NCBI GenBank assembly: GCA_964555565.1
Contig: CAZKTF010000010.1
Location: 1 to 34,492, forward strand
Reading direction: 5' to 3'
DNA length: 34,492 bases
Source: CAZKTF01 sp964555565
GTDB lineage: Bacteria > Planctomycetota > JAJSAM01 > JAKLKS01
Shown: positions 16,209 to 23,388 of the stretch, in pieces
Layout: the number at the start of each line of letters is the position of its first letter
Numbering within the stretch: the first letter of the stretch is position 1
Made by a program: the position numbers and the translations under genes
The notes under the pieces: generated by a model
Told to the model about the DNA's origin: nothing
Database searches by the model: none
What the model saw: the letters and a program-made list of their open reading frames with translations, nothing else

Positions 16209-16235
16209 CAGCCCGCTTCGCGGGTGGGCCCGGGC
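16209..16235. repeat. 27-nt dispersed repeat, copy 2
   Basis: Matches 13137-13163 at 25 of 27 positions. It contains a perfect CCCGC-TTC-GCGGG stem (16212-16224). It lies between the divergent genes at 16147 and 16274. Confidence 0.5.
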
Positions 16236-16241
16236 CCCGTG

Positions 16242-16261
16242 GAAGGGTGCCTGGCGCGGTA
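16242..16261 (+). repeat. 20-nt inverted repeat, left arm
   Basis: 18 of 20 bases match the reverse complement of 17057-17076. The two arms face each other across the membrane-protein gene 16274-16966. The core is GGTGCCTGGCGCGGTA. Confidence 0.5.
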
Positions 16262-16265
16262 CTCT
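16260..16265 (+). promoter_or_regulatory. -10-like box TACTCT before the membrane protein
   Basis: TACTCT ends 8 bases before ATG 16274 and overlaps the last two bases of the repeat arm, so the repeat may carry the promoter. Confidence 0.4.
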
Positions 16266-16273
16266 CACGACCG

Positions 16274-16966
16274 ATGGCCGACGAGATCTTCGGACGCCTG
16301 CTCGCCTGGATCGAGACCTGGGGGGTGTGGCTCTCCTGGCTGGCGTGGGCGACGGTGTTCCTCGGCGCCCTGGCGATGCTTCGGGCGACGCGCGACCTCC
16401 GCAGCCAGCGGGTCCGGATCGCGGCCCTGGTCGTCGCGGCCCTGGCCGTCGTCGCGCACCTCGCCGACTACGTGATCACGCTCCGGCGCAGCCCGGACCT
16501 CGCCCTGGAGTTGAATCCCCTCTGGCGCAACGTCCTTCAGCGCCACGGGCTGGAGGTCGCCCGGTGGTACGGGCTTACAGGGAAGCTGCTCGTCTGCGTC
16601 CTCGCCGGCCAGATGACGGCCTTCCACCTCGCCAACCGCGAACGCCTGTACCCCCACGCCGCCCGCTCGGTGCCCCACTTCCTGTGGCACATGGGGGAGC
16701 GCTCCCGCACCTGGCGCGAGCGCGGCCTCGCCCTCTTCACCACCTTCGCCTTCTTCTTCGCCGGACTGACGTTCTTCTACTTCTACGTCGCCTACCAGAA
16801 CTCGATCACCGATCCCGCGGCGCTCGACCGCCTGCCCTCCATCCCGCTGGCGGTGTCCGCCTACGTCCTCGTGCTGTGCGTGGCCTTCATCGCGCTGACC
16901 TACCGCGCCTTCCGGGCCTCGGCCGCCGCCGGGGACCCTGGAGGTGGTACGAGCGCGGGTGGTTGA
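16274..16966 (+). CDS. Small polytopic membrane protein, DUF5658-like
   Basis: 230 aa with about five hydrophobic segments near residues 12-37, 46-68, 100-120, 155-178 and 186-208. After the second segment comes HLADYVITLRRSPDLALELNPLWRNVL; the D-Y-x-x-T-L then E-x-N-P-L pattern is the hallmark of DUF5658-type membrane proteins. The stretch HFLWHMGERSRTWRERG between segments 3 and 4 is basic and likely cytoplasmic. The C-terminus is Gly/Ala-rich. Function is unknown. The start is fixed by a -10-like box 8 bases upstream. Inverted repeats flank the gene (16242-16261 and 17057-17076). Confidence 0.8.
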   Translation: MADEIFGRLLAWIETWGVWLSWLAWATVFLGALAMLRATRDLRSQRVRIAALVVAALAVVAHLADYVITLRRSPDLALELNPLWRNVLQRHGLEVARWYGLTGKLLVCVLAGQMTAFHLANRERLYPHAARSVPHFLWHMGERSRTWRERGLALFTTFAFFFAGLTFFYFYVAYQNSITDPAALDRLPSIPLAVSAYVLVLCVAFIALTYRAFRASAAAGDPGGGTSAGG

Positions 16967-17000
16967 GTACCGCGGCGGCGCTCGCGCGGGGCCCGGTCGC

Positions 17001-17006
17001 TAGACT
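17001..17006 (+). promoter_or_regulatory. Orphan -10-like box TAGACT
   Basis: Identical to the boxes before 1485 and 33848, but no start codon with a credible reading frame follows closely. It could start a leader or small RNA running toward the glycosyltransferase at 17201. Confidence 0.3.
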
Positions 17007-17056
17007 CAGGGGGACCCCCCCGGCGCAGGGGCCACCACAGGCCTCCTCCGGCCGAC

Positions 17057-17076
17057 TACCGTACCAGGCACCCTTC
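17057..17076 (-). repeat. 20-nt inverted repeat, right arm
   Basis: The reverse complement reads GAAGGGTGCCTGGTACGGTA and matches 16242-16261 at 18 of 20 positions. Confidence 0.5.
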
Positions 17077-17188
17077 TCAAGCGCCGCGAGCAGCATGACC
17101 CCGCGCCCTGAAGGAGGATGCCCGGCGGTACTTCGGGAGGCGCGGGAGAGGCGGGGCGCCCCGCGGGGGGGATCGCCGCCCCCGGCGC

Positions 17189-17194
17189 TAGGAT
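17189..17194 (+). promoter_or_regulatory. -10-like box TAGGAT before the glycosyltransferase
   Basis: TAGGAT ends six bases before the GTG at 17201, the same geometry as before 1485. It supports the GTG start and a leaderless transcript. Confidence 0.5.
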
Positions 17195-17200
17195 CCCGCC

Positions 17201-18460
17201 GTGGCCCGGATCCTGCTCGCGACCTTCGGCTCCTACGGGGACCTGAACCCCTACCTCGCCCTCGGCCTCGCGCTGCGCGCCCGGGGGCACGAGGCGATCC
17301 TCGCCACGGTCACCTCCTACCGCCGCGACATCGAGGGCGCGGGGCTCAGGTTCGCCGCCGTGCGCCCCGAGGTGGACTCCGCCGACGAGGGCCTCATCCG
17401 GCGCATCCTGGACGCGAGGACGGGACCCCAGACCGTCATCCGCGAGGTCGTGATGCCCTCGGTCCGGGACTCCTACGCCGACCTCGAGCGCGCCGCGGAC
17501 GGCGCGGACCTCCTCGTCTCCCACGTCCTCACGTACGCGGTCCCCGTTCTGGCCGAGAAGCGGCGGCTCCCCTGGGTCTCGACGGTGCTCTCGCCCATGG
17601 TGTTCTTCTCCGCCCACGACCCGCCGGTACCGCCGCCGGCCCCCGTCCTCGGGCGGCTCCGGGTCCTCGGGCCCGGGTTCAACCGGCTCCTCTTCCGGCT
17701 CTACCGGCGGGTGACGCGGGACTGGTCGGCCCCGGTGCGCGACCTCCGCCGCGACCTCGGCCTCCCGCCGGGGGGGGACCCCATCTACGAGGGCCAGCAC
17801 TCCCCCCACGGGGTCCTCGGGCTCTTCTCGCCGGAGTTCGGGGCGCCGCAGCCGGACTGGCCCCCGCGCACGCGGGTCTGCGGGTTCCTCTTCCGCGACA
17901 GCGACTTCGAGGGGCGCGGGATGGACCCGGCGCTCGCGCGGTTCCTCGCGGAGGGGCCGCCGCCGGTGGTGTTCACGCTCGGCTCCTCGGCGGTGATTGC
18001 GGCGGACGGCTTCTACGGCGAGGCGGCGCGGGCGGCGCGGGACCTCGGGGTGCGGGCGGTGCTCGTGGCGGGCGCGGGGGCGAGGGCCCTCGGGGACCTC
18101 CCGGAGGGGGTCGTCGCGGTCCCCTCGGCGCCCTACCACGCGCTGTTCCCGGCGGCCTCCGCCGTCGTCCACTCGGGGGGGATTGGGACGACGGCCCAGG
18201 TCCTCCGCGCCGGGCGGCCCCAGGTCGTGGTCCCCTTCGCCCACGACCAGTTCGACAACGCAGACCGCGTCCGCCGCCGCGGCCTCGGCAGGATCCTCGG
18301 CCGCCGCAGGGCCACCGCGCGCAACCTCGCGAAGGTCCTCCGGGGCCTCCTGGCCGACCCGTCCGTCCGCGCCCGCGCCGCCGAGGTCGGCAAGCGCGTC
18401 TCCGCCGAGGAGGGCCCCGCCGCGGCGTGTGCGGCGATCGAGGGGGTGCTGGGGGGCTGA
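17201..18460 (+). CDS. GT1-type (MGT/UGT-like) glycosyltransferase
   Basis: 419 aa. GT-B fold. The N-terminal half begins ARILLATFGSYGDLNPYLALGLALRARGHEAILAT, the usual sterol/macrolide glycosyltransferase opening. The C-terminal donor half has PPVVFTLGSSAVIAADGFYGEAARAARDLGVRAVLVAG, VAVPSAPYHALFPAASAVVHSGGIGTTAQVLRAGRPQVVVPFAHDQFDNADRV. H-S-G-G-I-G-T with the later D-Q-F-D-N-A is the nucleotide-sugar binding signature of GT1 enzymes acting on lipids or natural products. It has no signal peptide and is cytoplasmic or membrane-peripheral. The GTG start follows from the -10 box. It is the last gene before the lower-GC island. Confidence 0.93.
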   Translation: MARILLATFGSYGDLNPYLALGLALRARGHEAILATVTSYRRDIEGAGLRFAAVRPEVDSADEGLIRRILDARTGPQTVIREVVMPSVRDSYADLERAADGADLLVSHVLTYAVPVLAEKRRLPWVSTVLSPMVFFSAHDPPVPPPAPVLGRLRVLGPGFNRLLFRLYRRVTRDWSAPVRDLRRDLGLPPGGDPIYEGQHSPHGVLGLFSPEFGAPQPDWPPRTRVCGFLFRDSDFEGRGMDPALARFLAEGPPPVVFTLGSSAVIAADGFYGEAARAARDLGVRAVLVAGAGARALGDLPEGVVAVPSAPYHALFPAASAVVHSGGIGTTAQVLRAGRPQVVVPFAHDQFDNADRVRRRGLGRILGRRRATARNLAKVLRGLLADPSVRARAAEVGKRVSAEEGPAAACAAIEGVLGG

Positions 18461-18510
18461 CGCGGGAGGGGGGAGAGGTCGCCCGGTCCAGTTCTGACAC
18501 CCCGACCTGG

Positions 18511-18972
18511 CTATCGAGGCAGGTCTTTCATTCCATCCGGAGCTGCCGAGGTGCCCGCATCGTCGGACCTCGAGGGCGAGCCACCGCGGACGCGCGCGAA
18601 CCGGCACCCCAGGCGGTCGCAGAACGCGGCCATCGCATCAGCCGAGACACGGCCGTCCACGAACCAGAGTTCGCCGCTGTCCTCCCGTCGGGGTATCCTC
18701 CTTGGAGCCGGGAGGGCTGGCTGGCGCGGGACAACCGCACCACCCGCGATATGCGGCTCAAGCCAGCCCTCCGGCACTCCCTCCTCTACAAGGTTGTCGT
18801 GTGTAGCCCCGTCCTTCACTCCTCGGAGGTGGTGGGCCAGGACTTCGTGCATGGCGGCACCCTCGGCAAGGGCCAGCGGCTTGAACTCGGGACGCACGTC
18901 GTTGCGTGTGAACCACCAGGCGAGGCTGCACTGGTGGAAACTGCGGATCGACGAGACGGACCAGCTGTTCAT
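18511..18972 (-). CDS. Truncated PD-(D/E)XK nuclease-like protein
   Basis: 153 aa. Residues 5-50 (SVSSIRSFHQCSLAWWFTRND, then FKPLALAEGAAMHEVLAHHL) match the N-terminal motif of PD-(D/E)XK nucleases of the Cas4/AddB type: S-x-S-x-I-x-x-F-x-x-C-x-x-x-x-x-x-x-x-R, then G-x-x-x-H-E-x-L. The catalytic D...E-x-K core that should follow, and the iron-sulphur cysteines, are missing. The rest (GELWFVDGRVSADAMAAFCDRLGCRF) resembles nothing I know. It is either a decayed nuclease or a short protein that reused the N-terminal module. GC is lower than in the flanks. It is divergent from the gene at 19061. Confidence 0.55.
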   Translation of the reverse strand: MNSWSVSSIRSFHQCSLAWWFTRNDVRPEFKPLALAEGAAMHEVLAHHLRGVKDGATHDNLVEEGVPEGWLEPHIAGGAVVPRQPALPAPRRIPRREDSGELWFVDGRVSADAMAAFCDRLGCRFARVRGGSPSRSDDAGTSAAPDGMKDLPR

Positions 18973-19052
18973 GGGTTTTCTCCTTGGCGTGTCGAAGACC
19001 TGTCCCCGGTGATGACGAGGTCCCCGCGGGGGCGTAGAGGGGACTGAAACGA

Positions 19053-19066
19053 GGTGCCTGGTGACC
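19053..19066. repeat. GGTGCCNGGYACC-type palindrome, degenerate copy
   Basis: GGTGCCTGGTGACC overlaps the proposed GTG start at 19061. It is the right-most copy of the motif cluster. Confidence 0.25.
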
Positions 19067-19534
19067 GATGTACGTGAGCGACTGCGGAGCGCGCTCGAGC
19101 GCGTTCTCGGCGAACCGGTGAAGGCTCTGCCGAGGCAGGTGTGGCTGAACAGCCTTCGGCCGGGCGGCCTACCGACGAGACTCCCAAGACCGTTCGACCC
19201 CTATGGGGCGGTGGCTCAGCGTGCTGAGTTCATGACCTGCGTAGCGAGCGGCATGGGCTACACGTCGTCGCGGGGAGGCGATGCCGGGTTCCACATCGTC
19301 AGGCTTGACGAGAAGGACGCTCCCAACTACATCAACACCGACTCCTACACCCTGATCGAGGAACCGGCAGGCCACGCGAGATGGCCGGAGGTCTTGAAGG
19401 TGGCTGGCGTCGATGCGGGGCCGGATGTGGATGCCGTGCTACGGGATTGGGTCTTCGCATTCGGGCCCGGTCGGCGGATCGACCATCACTCCCCGGTCGT
19501 TCCTCCAGACATCGCAGGGGCCGAACCGAAGTAG
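19061..19534 (+). CDS. Hypothetical protein in the accessory island
   Basis: 157 aa. The GTG start has GAGG ten to seven bases upstream. The sequence is soluble and mixed alpha/beta: TDVRERLRSALERVLGEPVKALPRQVWLNSLRPGGLPTRLPRPFDPYGAV at the start, GMGYTSSRGGDAGFHIVRLDEKDAPNYINTD in the middle and VDAVLRDWVFAFGPGRRIDHH near the end. No signal peptide, no membrane segment, no family recognised. Codon use is less extreme than in the flanking genes, as elsewhere in the island. It lies tail-to-tail with the gene ending at 19580. Confidence 0.55.
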   Translation: MTDVRERLRSALERVLGEPVKALPRQVWLNSLRPGGLPTRLPRPFDPYGAVAQRAEFMTCVASGMGYTSSRGGDAGFHIVRLDEKDAPNYINTDSYTLIEEPAGHARWPEVLKVAGVDAGPDVDAVLRDWVFAFGPGRRIDHHSPVVPPDIAGAEPK

Positions 19535-19579
19535 GAAGGCACGGGACCAGAAGACGGTCCCCCGCCATTCCCGACTTCG

Positions 19580-20050
19580 TTACGCCGCCTGCTCTGCGGC
19601 CAGCAGGGCCTCCAGGAACTTCGACATGTCCTGCTTCGTGAAGACCCGCGGGTCCTTCCCGACCATCCGGACCGCCATGTCCCGGATGCTCTCCGGCCCG
19701 AGCTTGCGCTGCCGGGCCAGCTTTGCGAGGAATGCGCGCTGCTTGGGCGACGGGGCGTCCTGCGGCCTACCGTAGGACCTGCGGCCGTTCCCGTTGTCCT
19801 GAGCCGGGTGCCCGTTGCCGTCGGCCCCATTCGAGGGGACGGGCTGTGGCGCGGGGGCCTTTGCGGCGCCTCCGAGCTGCTCGTCCACGGCCTTGCGGGC
19901 GAGATGGAAGAGGTCCCGCGCTTTCTGGAGCAGCTCCTCGGGCGACGCGACCTCGATGTTGGACTGCTCGAGAAAGACCCCGCAGGTCTTGTTCTCGTAC
20001 TGGCTGCTCGTCGAGACCTTCTCGTCGAGCTTGACGGTGATGGTGAACAT
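19580..20050 (-). CDS. Small island protein with C-terminal helical module
   Basis: 156 aa. ATG 20050 is chosen because AAAGGAGG lies 7 bases upstream on the minus strand, the best ribosome-binding site of the window. The N-terminal part (MFTITVKLDEKVSTSSQYENKTCGVFLEQ) is beta-rich. The middle helix (SPEELLQKARDLFHLARKAVDEQL) is followed by a Pro/Asn/Gly linker near 70-105. The C-terminal part (SPKQRAFLAKLARQRKLGPESIRDMAVRMVGKDPRVFTKQDMSKFLEALL) has the look of the K-Q-x-x-x-L-x-x-L-x-x-x-x helical module found at the ends of some phage and plasmid replication or recombination accessory proteins. The function is not assigned. It is divergent from the PLD-BRCT gene, 60 bases away. Confidence 0.65.
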   Translation of the reverse strand: MFTITVKLDEKVSTSSQYENKTCGVFLEQSNIEVASPEELLQKARDLFHLARKAVDEQLGGAAKAPAPQPVPSNGADGNGHPAQDNGNGRRSYGRPQDAPSPKQRAFLAKLARQRKLGPESIRDMAVRMVGKDPRVFTKQDMSKFLEALLAAEQAA

Positions 20051-20110
20051 AGTGATCCTCCTTTGTGGCACTGGCCTCCGGCTGGAGGCCCTCAGGGAAA
20101 GGAAGCAGGT

Positions 20111-21061
20111 ATGGGCGATCGGCTGGTGTGCAACTGGACCCGCCGAGACTCGGTCGGCGCGAGACTGGGTACCCTGTGCTCCGGAGCCAAGTCGGTTCAG
20201 ATCGCGTCGGCCTTCGTGCTCACCTCAGGGGCGGAGCGCCTCATCGGTATCCTTCGTCGGCATGGAGTACCGCCGCAGGCCGTCACGGTGATCGCCGGCA
20301 CTTCTTTCGGCATCACCCAGCCCCGGGCGCTTCGGGTCCTGTTTCGGGCCGGTGTCCGCGTTTGGCTCTACCGTGGCACCGGAACATTCCACCCGAAGGT
20401 CTACTGGTTCGAGCGGGGTCGCCGCAGCGCCCCGTTCGTCGGAGACTTGCTCGTCGGCAGCGCGAACCTGAGCGGCCGGGGACTGACTTGGAACTCGGAA
20501 GCCATGCTCCAGAGCCGGGTGACGGGAGGTTCGTCGCTGGCCAAGCAGGTCCGGCGCTTCTTCCGGACGACACTTGCATCGGCAGAGAGGGTCACACCTG
20601 AAGTCGTCCGCCTGTACCAGTCGCACCGGAGGGTCCGACCGTACAGGGAGACGGGGAGGGTAGCGAGGACTGGACGGAGACCAGGCCGCCGCGGGCGAGG
20701 CCAACCCGCGCGCCGTCGGCGCCGTCCCCCTCTCCTCGGACGGTACAGGAAGTGGCGGGTCATCCTGTCGAGACCGAGGTCGCTCGAGTTCCGGGACAAG
20801 GAGGTGGTGTTCACAGGGCGCTTCGACGGGTTGACGCAGGCGGAGGCGATGACGCTTACGGCTCGACGGGGCGGTCAGTGCAAGGGCCATGTGACCGGGG
20901 ACACCAAGGTCCTCGTTGTCGGGAGCAGGGGGAACGCCCAGTACCTGCACAAGATCTACGGGAGGAAGATCGAAAGGGCACTCGATCGGAGGGGGCGGGG
21001 GGACCGGTGGCCTATCGCGATCGAGGAGGGGGTGTGGAGGGATCTGCTGGGGATCGACTGA
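20111..21061 (+). CDS. PLD-like nuclease fused to a C-terminal BRCT domain
   Basis: 316 aa. ATG 20111 follows GGGAAAGGAAG. Residues 1-170 are a phospholipase-D-like domain of the NgoFVII/BfiI restriction-nuclease type: AKSVQIASAFVLTSGAERL, then one HxK motif (FHPKVYWF, His94 and Lys96), GSANLSGRGLTWNSE (Ser117, Asn119, Glu130). Only one HKD motif is present, so activity would need a dimer. Residues 175-215 are a strongly basic Arg-rich linker, possibly DNA-binding. Residues 226-313 are a BRCT domain like that of NAD-dependent DNA ligase: KEVVFTGRFDGLTQAEAMTLTARRGGQ, then G-D-T-K-V-L-V-V-G and a Trp near the end. BRCT domains bind phosphopeptides or DNA ends. The fusion points to a DNA-end or nick-directed nuclease. 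It converges, with a 50-base overlap, on the DUF2325 gene. Confidence 0.85.
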   Translation: MGDRLVCNWTRRDSVGARLGTLCSGAKSVQIASAFVLTSGAERLIGILRRHGVPPQAVTVIAGTSFGITQPRALRVLFRAGVRVWLYRGTGTFHPKVYWFERGRRSAPFVGDLLVGSANLSGRGLTWNSEAMLQSRVTGGSSLAKQVRRFFRTTLASAERVTPEVVRLYQSHRRVRPYRETGRVARTGRRPGRRGRGQPARRRRRPPLLGRYRKWRVILSRPRSLEFRDKEVVFTGRFDGLTQAEAMTLTARRGGQCKGHVTGDTKVLVVGSRGNAQYLHKIYGRKIERALDRRGRGDRWPIAIEEGVWRDLLGID

Positions 21062-21704
21062 TCCGCGCCGCAGATGTCGTTGGCGACCGCCCTCCCGCCG
21101 CCGCCTTCGTCACCGCCCTCGCCAGCTCCTGGATGCTCCTCCGCGCCATCTGGACCACGTTGGGCCCCTTGTAGAGGATGGAGACCTTGTGGGCGAGCTG
21201 CGTGGAGCCCCAGATGACCACGACGTCGGCCCAGCCGAGGTCGGAGTCAGCTTGGCCCCGGTTTCTGGAGACGGTCCCGTCTACGAGCTTGAGATCGAGG
21301 GCCCTCCCCACGAGCTGCTGGAGGGCCGTCCGGGCGTTCGGGGAGCCTCCCACGACGCAGAGCCGCTTCCAGCTGCGGGCCCGGTAGGCCCGGAGCATCT
21401 CCTCCACGGCCCGCTGGTTGGCCGACCCGCCGCAGAACTCGCAGTGGCGGGGTTCCGAGGCGGGGACCACGGTCCTCCCGTCATGCACGGCCGCGGCCTC
21501 CTGCCTGCAGTCGCCCCGGGAGCAGACGAGGACGAACCTCTCCTCGATGACCTTCTGCACGGCCTCGGTCTTCGAGACGTTGATGTTGGGCTTCCTCGGG
21601 TTGGAGAGCCCGGCCTCTTGGAGGGCCACTTCCGCGAGGGCCATGTCGCCCCCGAAGCCGAGGTCCCGGAGCAGAGCGACCTTCGAGCGGATGTCAGGTG
21701 GCAT
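21012..21704 (-). CDS. Zinc-ribbon DUF2325-like protein
   Basis: 230 aa from ATG 21704, with GGGAGACC upstream; the start lies 4 bases beyond the stop of the HEPN gene, so the two are coupled. Residues 1-55 are helical (IRSKVALLRDLGFGGDMALAEVALQEAGL). Residues 57-97 hold a C-x4-C...C-x2-C metal site (CSRGDC and HCEFCGG). Residues 112-200 form a Rossmann-like domain (KRLCVVGGSPNARTALQQLVG, then GWADVVVIWGSTQLAHKVSIL, then ARRSIQELARAV) with the V-V-G-G...A-D-V-V-V-I-x-x...H pattern of DUF2325. The last 25 residues are a Ser/Pro/Arg tail. It may sense a nucleotide or other small ligand; that is inference from the fold. Family assignment is moderate. Confidence 0.75.
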   Translation of the reverse strand: MPPDIRSKVALLRDLGFGGDMALAEVALQEAGLSNPRKPNINVSKTEAVQKVIEERFVLVCSRGDCRQEAAAVHDGRTVVPASEPRHCEFCGGSANQRAVEEMLRAYRARSWKRLCVVGGSPNARTALQQLVGRALDLKLVDGTVSRNRGQADSDLGWADVVVIWGSTQLAHKVSILYKGPNVVQMARRSIQELARAVTKAAAGGRSPTTSAARISRSPADPSTPPPRSR

Positions 21705-21708
21705 CTGG

Positions 21709-23049
21709 TCAGGTCTCCCAGCCCAGGCGCCGGGAGCGGTTGGCCAGTTCTGTACCCATGGCCTTTCGAGTCTGTACTCCCTTGGCGAGCAAACCAAGGC
21801 TTCCAGCGATGCAGCGATAGGCCCACCGGCTGACACGCCTGTGCTCCTGCCACGTCACTGGACTCTTGTCTCGTCCGTGGACCAGCGCGCACCGGCGCTC
21901 GTAGAGGTCCTTCACGCCGAGCCTCACGGGGTCCAGCAGGCTCGCGTCGTCCGGAGGGGTGGCCACTCCGCTGAGCCAGATGAGGAGGGGAACGAACTTG
22001 GACAGCCGGTCCGAGAGCTTCTCTTCCTCGCTCGACGTGACCAGTGCTTCTAGGGCGATCCAGGTCTTGATGAACGAGGAAGTCAGATCGTGATCAAGGG
22101 ACGCGTCGCCGAGCCAGCGCATCGCGTTCTCAACGGACCGCTCAACGTCCGACGGCTGCTCGGAGGCAAGGATGTCCCAGTAACGGCTCAGGTGCCACTC
22201 GGACTCCATGTGGGCGAGGTTCCTCTCGTACAGGGTGTAGGGTCGCTCTCCTTCGAAGGTCCTGCCGAAGGATGCTCCCTTCCCAGCTTGGGGCCTGTTC
22301 AGCCGGGCGGCAGCCGCCGGCATCGGAGCTCCAGCCTGGTAGATGAAGAACCTCCTCCCCCATTCCCCCGCGTCGGCATGGATCATCACGGCATAGCGAA
22401 GACCTGAGAGCGCTCCTTCACAGAGTCTCGAGGCCTCGCGCTCCGCCCCCTCCCGGTCTCCGACGACATCGAGCGTGATGCAGAGCTTCCCAGCGAAGTG
22501 CAGGTTGATGTCCTCCTGCAGCATCGCGTGCCACTTCGGGTCCCCCTGTTCAGCGTCAAGGCACTCCCGGGCGTCGGAGTCGGAGAATAGGTGCAGCCGC
22601 CATGACCCTCGTTCGAAGGCCGCAAAGCCGGACAGCTCGATGCCTTCCACGCGGAACGTCACGGACCTTTGTCGGAGTTCCGAGGCGACTGCGCGCAGGA
22701 ACTCGGGGATGGGATCGTCGTTCTCCGACTGGGCTCGCCGAGCGATGCTCTTCGACAGGTGCTCATGGAGCGTCTGCGCCAGGAAGGACCGCGAGAGTCC
22801 GCGGCAGTCGAACATCCTCGCAGTCTCCTCAATGATCTCCTGACGCAACTCGAGCCCGGACTCCTTGAAGAAGAAGTCCACGTAGTTGCTCTGGATGGAC
22901 GGGACCTTGAAGTAAAGCGCCTGGATGTCCTCACGAGTCTGGGGAACTTGGAAGTGCTCCCCTCCAAGGAGTGCGTTCCATCGGGCGGCGAGTATTCGAC
23001 GCGACTTGCCCCAGGGCTTGTCATTGAGAAGGACGTCCAGGTCGTTCAT
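21709..23049 (-). CDS. HEPN (Apea-like) domain protein, candidate RNase effector
   Basis: 446 aa. ATG 23049 has AAGGTG upstream. The C-terminal 130 residues form a HEPN domain of the Apea type: SSFIKTWIALEALVTSSEEEKLSDRLSKFVPLLIWLSG, then GVKDLYERRCALVHGRD with R386-x4-H391 (RCALVH), the catalytic RX4-6H motif of HEPN RNases. The N-terminal 310 residues are a large mixed alpha/beta region not recognised, probably the sensing part. HEPN proteins of this layout are found in defence and toxin systems. Lower GC than the flanking chromosome. It is the first gene of a two-gene minus-strand unit with the DUF2325 gene (4-base gap). Confidence 0.82.
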   Translation of the reverse strand: MNDLDVLLNDKPWGKSRRILAARWNALLGGEHFQVPQTREDIQALYFKVPSIQSNYVDFFFKESGLELRQEIIEETARMFDCRGLSRSFLAQTLHEHLSKSIARRAQSENDDPIPEFLRAVASELRQRSVTFRVEGIELSGFAAFERGSWRLHLFSDSDARECLDAEQGDPKWHAMLQEDINLHFAGKLCITLDVVGDREGAEREASRLCEGALSGLRYAVMIHADAGEWGRRFFIYQAGAPMPAAAARLNRPQAGKGASFGRTFEGERPYTLYERNLAHMESEWHLSRYWDILASEQPSDVERSVENAMRWLGDASLDHDLTSSFIKTWIALEALVTSSEEEKLSDRLSKFVPLLIWLSGVATPPDDASLLDPVRLGVKDLYERRCALVHGRDKSPVTWQEHRRVSRWAYRCIAGSLGLLAKGVQTRKAMGTELANRSRRLGWET

Positions 23050-23065
23050 GGGTGCACACCTTCAG

Positions 23066-23388
23066 ATCCGTGGTCATCATGGTAGCACCCCGGACAGACT
23101 GCAACGGGTGCTCATGGGGCCATTCGAGATCTCTACATCTCACCCAGCAGTTCCCCCGCCGTCGCCGCCAGTGCGACTCGACAAGGTACCGCTGAACCGG
23201 CGATCGCCGAATGGGAAGAGGTCCTCCGCGTCAGTTGCTCACGAGCCCGTGAGGGGGGGCCTGTCGCATGGCCGGGAGGGGGCTCTCCGAAAAAGATGAG
23301 TGACTCGAAGAGTGACTCGGTCGGTCGTGATGTCGGGGCCGTGGAACGGGGGCTCCCGTGCAAGTCCCTCGGGGGAGGCCGGTTGGAT
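23066..23388. other. Non-coding stretch between island and tRNA
   Basis: I see no credible gene. It contains a direct repeat of GAGTGACTCG (23298-23307 and 23310-23319) and a CCTC-GGGG-GAGG hairpin near 23368-23379, downstream of the minus-strand tRNA. It could hold the island end or attachment site. Confidence 0.35.

Noticed and set aside
17116..17200. A gene starting at ATG 17116 after GAAGGAGG
   Set aside because: The frame overlaps the glycosyltransferase start and its translation lacks coding character.
18500..18507. CCCCGACC shared with the tRNA-Pro 3' end, as a possible attachment site
   Set aside because: Eight bases in a GC-rich sequence are expected by chance, and flanking bases do not match.
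23298..23319. CRISPR-like direct repeat GAGTGACTCG
   Set aside because: Only two copies 12 bases apart, with no spacer array and no cas genes.
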